Source: VXRN01 sp963664365 (GTDB lineage Bacteria > Chloroflexota > Dehalococcoidia > Lucifugimonadales > UBA1123). Taken from it: a stretch of 64,000 bases of DNA. The notes below the pieces were generated by a model. That model was not told the origin of the DNA. It saw only the letters and a program-made list of their open reading frames with translations, and made no database searches. The first letter of the stretch is position 1, and every line of letters starts with the position of its first letter. Positions 1 through 7,766 of the stretch are shown here, one piece after another. The position numbers and the translations under genes are program-made. The stretch is from the NCBI GenBank assembly GCA_963664365.1, contig OY761144.1:2976001-3040000 (forward strand), written 5' to 3'.

Positions 1-213
1 CTCCGACTGAGGCTCGAACATGCTGGTCACGACGGGCCGATGCGTTATCGCCGCGAACGTCAGGGGCGTGACGAACTCGCGCGCCGCCGGTGTCATGACG
101 ACATCGACGACGGCGTTCATCTGAACCAGTTTGCTGGCGAGGTCGGCGGCCTTGTAACTCGCGATCGAGCCTGAGACGCCGAGTACAACGTTCTTGCCGT
201 CCAAGTTGCTCAC
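1..213 (-). CDS. coaBC: Phosphopantothenoylcysteine decarboxylase/ligase, N-terminal part (runs off window)
   Basis: Reading the minus strand from a GTG at 213 gives 71 codons that stay open to the window edge. The product begins MSNLDGKNVVLGVSGSIASY and continues with an MTPAAREFV stretch, the N-terminus of the flavin-dependent CoaC (Dfp) domain. CoaBC makes 4'-phosphopantothenoylcysteine and decarboxylates it in coenzyme A synthesis. The GTG overlaps the stop codon of coaX (GTGA, 4 bp), so the two CoA genes are probably translationally coupled. The gene is cut by the window, not truncated biologically; the CoaB ligase half is not visible. Confidence 0.88.
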   Translation of the reverse strand, partial: MSNLDGKNVVLGVSGSIASYKAADLASKLVQMNAVVDVVMTPAAREFVTPLTFAAITHRPVVTSMFEPQSE

Positions 214-989
214 TGTCTGGGCCTGTCCGTGTTCATTTCGTAAACCAGCCTGAGTCCGGTGAGTGTCAGGTTGGGATCGACGGCATCGAAGATTCCCGAC
301 TCCTCGGCCAACACGTCGGCCAAACCCCCGGTCGCCACGACTTTTGGGTCTCCCCCTAGCTCGGCGCGGAACCGCGCCACCATTCCCTTGACTAGCTCGG
401 CGTATCCGAAGACCAGCCCGGACTGAAGGGCGTGGATGGTGTTCTTGCCGATGGCCGCCGGAGGCGGGGCCAACTCCACCCGCCTCAGCATGGCGGTCGC
501 GTGAAAGAGCGAGTCTGCCGCGATGGTGATGCCGGGCGCGATTGCGCCGCCGAGGTACTCACCGCGCTCGGTCACGGCGTCGAAGACGGTGGCCGTTCCG
601 ATGTCAACGACTATCGCGGGGCCGCCGTAGATGGTGAATGCCGCCGCGGCATCGACTATACGGTCCGCCCCCACGTCGCGCGGGGAGTCGTATTTCACCT
701 GTATTCCGGTGCGCGTTCCGGCTCCCACAACCAGAGGCCGGACGCCGAAGTACTCGTCGGCCAGTTGCGTAAAGCTGGGAGTAAGCGGGGGCACGACGCT
801 GCACATCGCCACCGCGTCTATGTCATCCAGCGCAAGGCCCTTGAGCGGCAGAAGCTGATTGACCGCGACGGCGTACTCGTCCGGCAGTTTGCGCGTGTCC
901 GTCGATAGCCGGAACGTGGCCCTGAGCGCGTCGCCGTCGAAAACTCCGACGGTCACGTTGGTGTTGCCTATGTCTATGGCCAGCAGCAT
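210..989 (-). CDS. coaX: Type III pantothenate kinase
   Basis: This 259-residue protein is of normal length for CoaX, which phosphorylates pantothenate in the first committed step of coenzyme A synthesis. Visible family motifs are the N-terminal phosphate loop AIDIGNTN (about residues 4-11), GADRIVDAAAAF (about 106-117), which carries the conserved GADR of the pantothenate site, and the second phosphate motif VVDIGTATVFDAV (about 126-138). It belongs to the acetate/sugar kinase fold, unlike CoaA. It precedes coaBC on the same strand with a 4-bp overlap, a typical CoA operon. The 432..908 ORF on the opposite strand is only its shadow. Confidence 0.96.
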   Translation of the reverse strand: MLLAIDIGNTNVTVGVFDGDALRATFRLSTDTRKLPDEYAVAVNQLLPLKGLALDDIDAVAMCSVVPPLTPSFTQLADEYFGVRPLVVGAGTRTGIQVKYDSPRDVGADRIVDAAAAFTIYGGPAIVVDIGTATVFDAVTERGEYLGGAIAPGITIAADSLFHATAMLRRVELAPPPAAIGKNTIHALQSGLVFGYAELVKGMVARFRAELGGDPKVVATGGLADVLAEESGIFDAVDPNLTLTGLRLVYEMNTDRPRQ

Positions 990-1147
990 GATACCGTCTC
1001 ACTCCGTACTTGCGTCCGCCTGCGACTCCCCAGGTCGCGTGTGGAACTCCATTCCGGCCTCCAAGCTATCAGGTAGTACACCGCCCAAGACTACGCCCTA
1101 CGGGTGTGGCGGTCAAGCGCACCAGGCGCGTAGAGACAATTGCAAAA

Positions 1148-1236
1148 TCCCCTCTCCCTCAGAGCCTGCTCCGTACTCGATACGGGGGAGAGGGCTAGAG
1201 CCTGCCCTGAGCTTGCCGAAGGGGTGAGGGTGACAC
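1148..1236. repeat. Dispersed GAGAGGG/GTGAGGGTGA repeat (family R1)
   Basis: The 990-1342 gap contains a low-complexity palindromic block that starts CCCCTCTCCCTC, passes through GTACTCGATACGGGG and GAGAGGGCTAGAGCCTGCC, and ends GGGGTGAGGGTGACACC. The same words recur near 3475, 16783, 20160, 20228, 20283, 21113, 21760 and 36493. The block also contains a CTGAGCTTGCCGAAGG word. It is non-coding and probably a non-autonomous repeat. The rest of the gap holds only the promoter listed next. Confidence 0.75.
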
Positions 1237-1250
1237 CTTAACCACCGTTG

Positions 1251-1280
1251 TTGACACTCATCAAACCGAAACCCCACAAT
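1251..1280 (+). promoter_or_regulatory. Candidate promoter of the ABC ATPase gene
   Basis: A perfect TTGACA lies at 1251-1256 and a weaker CACAAT -10 at 1275-1280, with an 18-bp spacer. Transcription would start near 1287, downstream of the first in-frame ATG (1283). This supports the ATG at 1343 as the true start. Confidence 0.5.
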
Positions 1281-1342
1281 GGATGAGATGCACTTGCCGG
1301 AACGTCGGTAAGTCCAACAACGCGCCAGGAGCGGCAGAGCAC

Positions 1343-2038
1343 ATGGAGAATCAAGACAACGGCCCGATCGTGGTCGCGAGCGGGATCCACAAGACATACA
1401 ACAGCGGGAAGGGCGTCACGGTTCACGCGCTTCGGGGAATCGACCTGACGGTGGACAAGGCCGAGGTCGTCGGAATCATGGGGCCGAGCGGGTGCGGGAA
1501 GACGACGCTGCTCAACTGCCTGTCGGGCCTCGATAACATAGACGAGGGGGAGATAACGATTGGCGGGGTTCCGCTCGACGGCCTGGACGACGACAGCCGC
1601 ACCGACTATCGCGCCAGAAGCATGGGGTTCGTCTTCCAGCTATACAACTTGCTGCCCGTCCTTAGCTCCGTCGAAAACGTGGAACTTCCGATGCTGGTCA
1701 GCGGGGTCAATTCGGCGCAGGCCCGCAGCCGCGCCATGGAGACGCTGGACATGGTCGGTCTCACCGACTGGGCCGCGCACAAACCCGCCGAGCTATCGGG
1801 CGGCCAGAGACAGAGAATAACCGTGGCCCGCGCGCTGGTGAACGAGCCGGAGATAATCTGGGCCGACGAGCCGACCGGCGACCTCGACTCCGAGACGGCG
1901 CAGGAGATCATGGACCTGATACTGGATCTGAACAGGAACAACCGCCAGACGTTCATCATCGTCACGCACAGCCAGGAGATCGGCGAGCAGTGCGACCGGA
2001 TAGTCAGGATGCGCGACGGTCAGATCGAAACCCTCTAA
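1343..2038 (+). CDS. ABC transporter ATP-binding protein (LolD/MacB type)
   Basis: This 231-residue ATPase has Walker A GPSGCGKT (residues 47-54), a Q-loop in VFQLYNLLP, the signature LSGGQRQR (about 150) and Walker B IIWADEPTGDLD. The EPTGDLD wording is typical of the LolD/MacB/FtsE group, which works with FtsX-like permeases in lipoprotein or small-molecule export. The start at 1343 has AGGAG 11 bp upstream; the alternative start at 1283 lies upstream of the predicted transcript start. No permease gene is in the window, so its partner must be encoded elsewhere. It stands alone, with a palindrome downstream and a convergent gene. Confidence 0.9.
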   Translation: MENQDNGPIVVASGIHKTYNSGKGVTVHALRGIDLTVDKAEVVGIMGPSGCGKTTLLNCLSGLDNIDEGEITIGGVPLDGLDDDSRTDYRARSMGFVFQLYNLLPVLSSVENVELPMLVSGVNSAQARSRAMETLDMVGLTDWAAHKPAELSGGQRQRITVARALVNEPEIIWADEPTGDLDSETAQEIMDLILDLNRNNRQTFIIVTHSQEIGEQCDRIVRMRDGQIETL

Positions 2039-2059
2039 CTATTAGCCGGACGCACGTAG

Positions 2060-2079
2060 GGGCGCTTCGCGAAGCGCCC
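2060..2079. repeat. Perfect 20-bp palindrome GGGCGCTTCG/CGAAGCGCCC (family R5), possible bidirectional terminator
   Basis: A perfect 10+10 palindrome sits between two convergent genes, directly abutting the stop of the DUF2442 gene. Two relatives with base-pair-compensating changes occur at 18162-18181 and 25441-25460. There is no T-run, so a terminator role is only plausible. Confidence 0.6.
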
Positions 2080-2412
2080 TCATCGCCGGATTTCGTGGAT
2101 GTTCACAGGGAGTCCAGACCTCTTCGCTTCCAGCCACCTCGCGAATGACTTGGCGCTCTCTCCCGACTTTCTACCTGCGAGCAGTCCCTCTACGCTAAGA
2201 TCCTCATCAAGGTCGGGCCAATGGATGTGCATGCCCCTACCAATCAACTCCCAGTTGTCCCGCTCCTCATCTGTGGCATGAACCAGCCTGGGATACCAGG
2301 ATAGCGGGACTGAAATGGTCCGGCCGTCGTCGAGCTCCGCCGTGAGCGCGTCATCCGTCATCGAGATGCTCTTGGCATAGACGGCCTCCGTCTTAGTAGC
2401 CGAAGTGGTCAT
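2080..2412 (-). CDS. DUF2442 domain protein
   Basis: This 110-residue acidic protein matches the DUF2442 pattern: a DDALTAELDDGRTISVPLSWYPRL strand region followed by WELIGRGMHIHWPDLDEDLSVEGLL. DUF2442 proteins are small, of unknown function, and often sit beside a DUF4160 partner in toxin-antitoxin-like pairs. No such partner is present here: the upstream neighbour on this strand is empty for 170 bp and the downstream neighbour is the convergent ABC gene. The C-terminal tail (AKSFARWLEAKRSGLPVNIHEIRR) is basic. I recognise the domain but can assign no function. Confidence 0.75.
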   Translation of the reverse strand: MTTSATKTEAVYAKSISMTDDALTAELDDGRTISVPLSWYPRLVHATDEERDNWELIGRGMHIHWPDLDEDLSVEGLLAGRKSGESAKSFARWLEAKRSGLPVNIHEIRR

Positions 2413-2583
2413 TCCATCTCTCCACTAACGCTATCGGATTCCCACAATCCTAGCGACCGTAGCAACTCGTGGGCAAACTGGCATAGCAGAGCGCTCGAAA
2501 TGACAGGGGAGCTTTTTATTGTCCGGCGTCACCTTCGCGCGGTAGAATCAAGCATGGCACAACGCCCTCGGAAAGGAGAGCGA

Positions 2584-2871
2584 ATGGCGCACGCAAAGAC
2601 CCCGGCCCACCCAAGCCGCCCCCGAGAAGAGACAGCTCGACTTGGCAAGGAAATCTACGAACGCGACATCCGGCCAAAGGTCGAGGCCGGACACCATGGT
2701 AAAGTCGTCGCCATCGACGTGGACAGCGGCGACTACGCCCTCGCCGACACCGCCAGTGTCGCGGCGAAACGTCTGCGGGCACAACGACCGGACGCCGGTG
2801 TCTGGTTGATGCGGGTCGGGTACAGGGCACTGCGCAGCTTCGGGGCCGGGTCACTGCGGAGGACGGAGTGA
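2584..2871 (+). CDS. Small conserved protein paired with an aspartic-protease-like gene
   Basis: This is a 95-residue protein. The start at 2584 is chosen because AAAGGAG lies 6 bp upstream; a start at 2500 would add 28 residues of unlikely composition. The recognisable part is KEIYERDIRPKVEAGHHGKVVAIDVDSGDYALADTASVAAKRL, followed by DAGVWLMRVGYRALRSFG. Proteins of this type commonly precede a clan AA aspartic protease gene, as here, where the two overlap by 4 bp (GTGA). The function is unknown; the tight coupling suggests a two-component module, possibly toxin-antitoxin-like. I infer partnership from context only. Confidence 0.7.
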   Translation: MAHAKTPAHPSRPREETARLGKEIYERDIRPKVEAGHHGKVVAIDVDSGDYALADTASVAAKRLRAQRPDAGVWLMRVGYRALRSFGAGSLRRTE

Positions 2872-3239
2872 TCGAAGGTGTTGTGAATGCCGGCCATGAA
2901 GCCGTCGTCTCCCTTCTCCTGCAAGGACCCGAGGGGCAGGCCAGGGAAGTCGAAGCTGTCATAGACACAGAGTACAGTGGATTCCTGACCCTTCCGCCTG
3001 CACTGGCGGCGGAACTGGGGCTCTCCTTCGTGGGCAATGGCCACGCATACCTGGCCAACGATGCTGAGGTGGAATTCGACGTATACGACGTCACCGTGCT
3101 CTGGGACGGCCAACCTAGACACATTGAGGTCGACGCGACGGGCAGTACCCCTTTGGTGGGTATGCTGCTGCTGGATAGGCACAGCTTGCACATTGACGTC
3201 GAGGACGGCGGCGCCGTCGTCATACAGGCCAAGGAGTAG
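2868..3239 (+). CDS. Clan AA (retropepsin-like) aspartic protease family protein
   Basis: This 123-residue protein has the fold signature of single-domain bacterial retropepsin-like proteases: EAVIDTEYSGFLTLPPALAAELGL (about residues 29-52) and a late hydrophobic TPLVGMLLLDRHSLHIDV segment. Such proteins dimerise to build one active site from two DTG motifs. Here the triplet reads Asp-Thr-Glu instead of Asp-Thr-Gly, which may reduce or abolish activity. The GTG start overlaps the preceding gene's stop by 4 bp, indicating coupled translation. It is not a full-length pepsin or viral polyprotein; length and neighbour fit the bacterial paired family. Confidence 0.78.
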   Translation: MIEGVVNAGHEAVVSLLLQGPEGQAREVEAVIDTEYSGFLTLPPALAAELGLSFVGNGHAYLANDAEVEFDVYDVTVLWDGQPRHIEVDATGSTPLVGMLLLDRHSLHIDVEDGGAVVIQAKE

Positions 3240-3891
3240 CGGCGACCCTCGTGAACGCCCACCGCACCCGCTCCCTTCCCCGCAGGATCGAGGTCCTCCA
3301 CGGCCGGAACACGGTTGGGTACCATCACGAGCCTTCCCATAGTCGAATGGTGATGGTCGCTATGGCTACGGTCAAACATTCAGGCCGCCGCAAACCCGGC
3401 CTACGTGAGCCTGTGTCAGTTAGTCAGTGCTGTCATTCCTCTGAAAATAGCCCAATGAACCAAGCAGCCAAAGTCCCCTCTCCCAAGTTTGGGAGAGGGC
3501 TAGGGTGAGGGTTGAGAATCTGGAACTAAGCCACTTTCATCTTCCATGGTGACGGTGGCAACCGGCATGTACAATTGCTATGAAAATAGCATTCAAACCC
3601 ACACCGCCATTCCCGCGAAAGCGGGAATCCACAGGGATGGGGACTCTCGTCATTTTCATCCCCTTATGTGGCATTCAGCGCGCCACCTACCAAAATGACA
3701 CAGATGATTTAGTGATTCGGCTGTTTACAGTCACAAGGTCGTGCGATACGATGGTCAAGACCCTAGCAAAGTCAATGCCGTGCCGTGCGTGAACTGGCAT
3801 AGATGGGGCCCCTGTGCCCCCTTGAGGTTCACAAGAGGTACGGCGGACTTTGCTAGGGAAGCCAACATCTCATGCCCCAAGGGGGTCCCAA
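3240..3891. repeat. Intergenic region with several dispersed repeats
   Basis: No gene is supported in this 650-bp stretch. An R1 repeat copy lies at 3475-3510 (TCCCAAGTTTGGGAGAGGG then GTGAGGGTTGAG). A CATCTTCCATGG...AACCGGCAT word lies at 3539-3568 and recurs at 20406-20434. A short hairpin, TTCCCGCGAAAGCGGGAA, lies at about 3609-3626. An AT-richer stretch (3640-3760) precedes the lipoprotein gene, but no convincing promoter pair was found. Confidence 0.6.
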
Positions 3892-5415
3892 ATGAAGAGC
3901 AGAGCCGTTCGACTAGCCCTCTGGGCAGTCCTGCTGATCGGCGTCATCGCCGGATGCTCCGACGATCCCGGACAGTCCACAGAGTTCTTGCCGTCGCCTA
4001 GCACGAACACCTCCGATCCGACCTTGACGCCCACGCCTACTTTCACGCCCATACCCACCTTTACGCCCGTACCGACACCCTCACCAACGCCGACTGCCAC
4101 ACCAACGCCAAAGGCAAGCCTGAGTCCTGGAACATATCAGGTCGGTGTTGACATCCAGCAAGGAGTGTATGCTGGGAAAACCGGGACCGACATGCTCGAT
4201 GCCTGCTATTGGGAGCGATTGAGCGGGGTATCAGGTGAGTTGGGTGACATCATCGCCAATGCGAACACCATCGGGCAGTTTTACGTGGAGATTATGCCTT
4301 CTGATAAGTACTTCAAAGCTAATTGTGATATCACACCCATCAATAAATGGCCTTCGCCAGAGGAGCCTCTTACCAAACTTGAGCCAGGAACCTATCTAGT
4401 GGGCCGGGATATTGCCCCGGGCACCTATCGGGGGGAAGCTGGCACGGGAATTCTTGACGCCTGCTATTGGGAACGATTGAGCGGGGTATCAGGTGAGCTT
4501 GATGATATTATCGCCAATGAAAATGCGACTGGTCAGTTTTTCGTCAGCGTATTGGATGCCGACTATGCCCTGTCCAACAGTTGTACATTAGAATTAGTAG
4601 AGATGACGCCGAAACCCACGGCAACTCTTACGCACGTACCAACGTTCACTGCCGTCCCTACAATCACACCTGGACCAACGTGGACACCCTCGTCCACACC
4701 TGAGCCAACGTCCACACCCGCGCCCACTTGGACGCCAGCGCCCACCTGGACGCCGGAACCCACATTCACGCCTGAGCCAACCTCCACACCCACACTGACG
4801 CCGACACCGACGGTAACACATACTCCCGTGCCAACATTCACGCCTGTGCCCACATGGACACCTGTACCCACGTTCACGCCTGAGCCAACCTCCACACCCA
4901 CATCAACGCCAACGCCCAAGCCGGGCCTCGGTCCTGGTACATATCAGGTTGGCATTGACATCCAACCAGGAGTATATGCAGGGAAGACAGGGACTGGTTT
5001 ACTCGATTCCTGCTATTGGGAACGTTTGAGTGGAGTATCAGGCGATTTCTCCGACATTATTTCCAATGGCAACGCCGTCGGGCAGTTTTATGTGGAGATC
5101 ATACCCTCTGATAAGTATTTCAAAGTGGACTGCGACATAATACCGCTCAATGAATGGCCTTCGCCCGAGGAGCCTCTTACCAAACTTGAGCCAGGAACCT
5201 ATCTAGTGGGTCGGGATATTGCCCCAGGCACCTATCGGGGGGAAGCTGGCACGGGAATTCTTGATGCCTGCTATTGGGAACGACTAGGTAGGGTATCAGG
5301 TGAGTTTGATGATCTCATCACAAATGACAATGCGACTGGCCAGTTCTTCGTCAGTGTGCTTGCCACGGACTATGCCCTGTCAACGAGTTGCACTCTGAAA
5401 CTAACAGAGTCGTAG
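3892..5415 (+). CDS. Surface lipoprotein with four GxYxVGxDIxPGxY repeat domains and Thr/Pro-rich linkers
   Basis: The start at 3892 (GGGGG upstream) gives 507 residues with a lipoprotein signal: MKSRAVRLALWAVLLIGV then the lipobox IAGC. Two long Thr/Pro-rich linkers (about residues 43-75 and 245-345) separate two pairs of about 75-residue domains, starting near residues 78, 164, 347 and 428. Each domain has PGTYxVGxDIxPGxY, then CYWERLxxVSG, a DIIxN segment, GQFxV and a final Cys, so each probably holds one disulfide. Domains 1 and 3 are most alike, as are 2 and 4, so a two-domain unit with its linker was duplicated. The protein is likely cell-surface exposed; the function is unknown. No catalytic motif is visible. 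Confidence 0.8.
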   Translation: MKSRAVRLALWAVLLIGVIAGCSDDPGQSTEFLPSPSTNTSDPTLTPTPTFTPIPTFTPVPTPSPTPTATPTPKASLSPGTYQVGVDIQQGVYAGKTGTDMLDACYWERLSGVSGELGDIIANANTIGQFYVEIMPSDKYFKANCDITPINKWPSPEEPLTKLEPGTYLVGRDIAPGTYRGEAGTGILDACYWERLSGVSGELDDIIANENATGQFFVSVLDADYALSNSCTLELVEMTPKPTATLTHVPTFTAVPTITPGPTWTPSSTPEPTSTPAPTWTPAPTWTPEPTFTPEPTSTPTLTPTPTVTHTPVPTFTPVPTWTPVPTFTPEPTSTPTSTPTPKPGLGPGTYQVGIDIQPGVYAGKTGTGLLDSCYWERLSGVSGDFSDIISNGNAVGQFYVEIIPSDKYFKVDCDIIPLNEWPSPEEPLTKLEPGTYLVGRDIAPGTYRGEAGTGILDACYWERLGRVSGEFDDLITNDNATGQFFVSVLATDYALSTSCTLKLTES

Positions 5416-5496
5416 TTGCGGGTCTGACCTAAGGAGATTATCCATCTAGGGCAAAGATGACCCTCCATGCCGTCTGGCATGTCTCATGGTGAAGCT

Positions 5497-6909
5497 CTAA
5501 GAGGACTGATGATAGTGGTTCCAAAAGGTTTCAGTGAGCATCTGATCATCGGTCTGCAACCGCACAACTGAACCAGTCAATTGCTCTTTGAGCCGCAAAT
5601 ACTTTTCTCTTGATGGATGCTGCTCAAGACAGTATTGCATTCTGTTCTCAAACAGACGTGAAAGTAGTTCTACTACATGGTCACGATTATCAGTGACCAT
5701 CGCCCCCACGGCAACACCAGTCTCAAATTCAATCAGACGACTTAATGGATGAATGTCACGATAGAACCGGTGTCTGCTTTCCTGATCACAATAAAATATA
5801 ACAGGTTTTCCAAGACTGAGTGCCATCGCTGCTTCAACATCCTTTCCGTAACTATCTCTCTTTCCCGCACAATATACTAGGACCTTAGCGCACTTCACCA
5901 TTAGGCACTCAATTAATCCTTTATCTTCATGGCCGAGCGCTACACTCAGTGTTGGATCAAAATAACGAAGGTCCAACTCGGTTAGAGATTTACTTCCAAA
6001 CACTTCGTTGCAAAACTTCGCCATATCGCGAAAATCTTGGCGATTTCTCATACTCGTAGCAACATAGACATCTAGATCGCTAACCATGGATAGGTAATAG
6101 GCAGTGTTGGCTAGAGCCTTTTCCCGAGTTGCAAAGTATTTCTGAGCAGCATTATTGAACTGCGCATCAAAATCCTCTTCAGATGAAATCGAATCGTCAA
6201 GAACATCATCCATTGAAAATGTAAATTCTCCCTGCCGATCTAAATAAATTTGCGGCAGCTCTCCTGTCAGTAACTGTCGGAAAGTGACATTGTCACCGCC
6301 TTTCTCGCGATGTTGCTCGTACGCCTGTCTGAGTGCTTGGCGCATTACACCTTCAGACTCAGAGCTGTCACCGAACGATTTGCAAGCCTGTTCAGACACT
6401 AGGTATCGATTATCCTGCGCAATGACATGCAGAGGCAGTACACTCCCACGGCGTTTGATAGCTTCGGTATTGAATCGCTTGGGCTGGAAGAAGGCATCTA
6501 AATCCTCTCTTGTGAGCGTACGAAGCGTTCTGAATGCCGTTCGGACGTTACCAAAATAAAGGAGTGCATCTACAAATAGTCGATACAGGCCCCACTTGAG
6601 ATGAGATAACGAAAGGATGGCTGTCGTACCACTGGTCCATCTACAATCAAAATCATGAAGTTGATCAACTGCATAGGGATGAGTTATAGGAGACTCAAGC
6701 CAATAATAATGAAAGAAATCATCTGATACTGGAGCTTGGTGACCAAAGACAAGTAGTTGATTGAACTGTGCCTTGCTTAGAGGAGCATTTTGGATTTCAT
6801 CGAGTCTATCAAATACTTTGTCATCAGTATTTTCTGTGAGCCATCCACCGATACCATCTCCGCCGAGAGAAAAGAGGTGAAATTGTCTCAGAATCGATTC
6901 CTTGGACAT
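5497..6909 (-). CDS. Uncharacterised protein with C-terminal nucleoside-deoxyribosyltransferase/TIR-like domain
   Basis: The start at 6909 is preferred (GGGAG 7 bp upstream), giving 470 residues; an ATG at 6963 would add 18. The N-terminal about 270 residues are not recognised. From about residue 277 the sequence reads DLDVYVATSMRNRQDFRDMA, later DLRYFDPTLS, then KGLIECLMVKCAKVLVYCAG and DSYGKDVEAAMALSLGKPVIFY. That order (a first strand with a nucleotide-binding turn, an Asp in a DPT motif, an acidic helix, then GKPVI) is typical of nucleoside 2-deoxyribosyltransferase-like and related TIR/SLOG-fold enzymes. The gene is AT-richer than its neighbours and stands alone, suggesting transfer. A role in nucleotide-based stress or defence is possible but is inference only. 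Confidence 0.7.
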   Translation of the reverse strand: MSKESILRQFHLFSLGGDGIGGWLTENTDDKVFDRLDEIQNAPLSKAQFNQLLVFGHQAPVSDDFFHYYWLESPITHPYAVDQLHDFDCRWTSGTTAILSLSHLKWGLYRLFVDALLYFGNVRTAFRTLRTLTREDLDAFFQPKRFNTEAIKRRGSVLPLHVIAQDNRYLVSEQACKSFGDSSESEGVMRQALRQAYEQHREKGGDNVTFRQLLTGELPQIYLDRQGEFTFSMDDVLDDSISSEEDFDAQFNNAAQKYFATREKALANTAYYLSMVSDLDVYVATSMRNRQDFRDMAKFCNEVFGSKSLTELDLRYFDPTLSVALGHEDKGLIECLMVKCAKVLVYCAGKRDSYGKDVEAAMALSLGKPVIFYCDQESRHRFYRDIHPLSRLIEFETGVAVGAMVTDNRDHVVELLSRLFENRMQYCLEQHPSREKYLRLKEQLTGSVVRLQTDDQMLTETFWNHYHQSS

Positions 6910-7019
6910 GTTGGCACTCCCTGCAAACCCATAGGCATGCTTAAATACTATCACACTTGTCATGAATGCAGATACACTTTCATTTCACCTGAGTGACTTA
7001 CACTCCGGCCCACGTCAGA

Positions 7020-7440
7020 GTCCAGAGAAATTTGACACCCCCCACGAACCCCATGCTATACTCCCTAAGAACCCATGTACATCCACACCCACAGCGTAGC
7101 ACCCCGATCCCGCCGAAACCGGCCGGCGCTCCCGAAAACGGGGGCAGACGCGGCAGGTGCGGCAGATGCGCGGCAGCTTTAAAATCGCCAACCTGCCGCG
7201 GATCTCAAAGCTGGACCGACTCTCGCTCAGCTTTGGCCGTGGCAGGTGTGGCAGAAGTGGCAGCTTTTTTCAAAAACTTTCCCGGCCCCTAAAGATGGCG
7301 ACTCACCAAAGTTGATACAGATCGACTCAACTCTCCCATCCCGAGCGCAACCGGAATGATCCCAGAACACCCATACACCAACCAACCTATCCTGCAAATC
7401 CTGGCATCCTCCAAATCCTGATTCTGACAACCTACCCGAG
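7020..7440 (+). repeat. 9-bp-periodic repeat element, copy 1
   Basis: The 6910-7766 gap has no supported gene. It contains copy 1 of a repeat family: TTGACA at 7032-7037 with TATACT at 7057-7062, then a block of 9-bp-spaced GGCAG words at 7144-7180, a middle CAAAGCTGG...CAGCTTTGG, a second GGCAG block at 7240-7266, and TTTTTTCAAAAACTTTCC. Read on the other strand the period is CTGCCGCnn in the first block and CTGCCACnn in the second. An R3-type AATCCTG/TCTGACAAC repeat follows at 7375-7430. The remainder to 7766 is unremarkable. See 21205, 31955 and 63890 for the other copies. Confidence 0.65.
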
Positions 7441-7766
7441 CCTTGCGCCTTACCCGCAATTTGAAGGCTCCATGGCCTCGTGCTATACTTGAAACGTGTA
7501 CAGGCCCACCGAACACGAGGAACCGATCAAGTTGCTTAACACCTATCATGCTGATCGCTGTTGTACCATCTGCCCGCGCGTTTGGCGTTAGATCGGGTGG
7601 TCCAGGGTGACAGCATGTCAGGGGCGGCGGTCGTAGATAGCAGGCCAACCGCCCGGAGCGAGCCTCCATTCCAACGCCAGTCGTTCGGTAATGGGGGTTT
7701 TTGTTTGGCGGGGATTCCGACACGGGGTTCCACGCCGGACTCAGTGAACGCAATCGGAGGAACATA

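Noticed and set aside
1283..1342. Earlier ATG for the ABC ATPase
   Set aside because: It would lie before the predicted transcript start, and the extra 20 residues are not typical of the family.
7140..7270. CRISPR-like array
   Set aside because: The repeats are only 9 bp with no spacers, so the block is not CRISPR; no cas gene is in the window.
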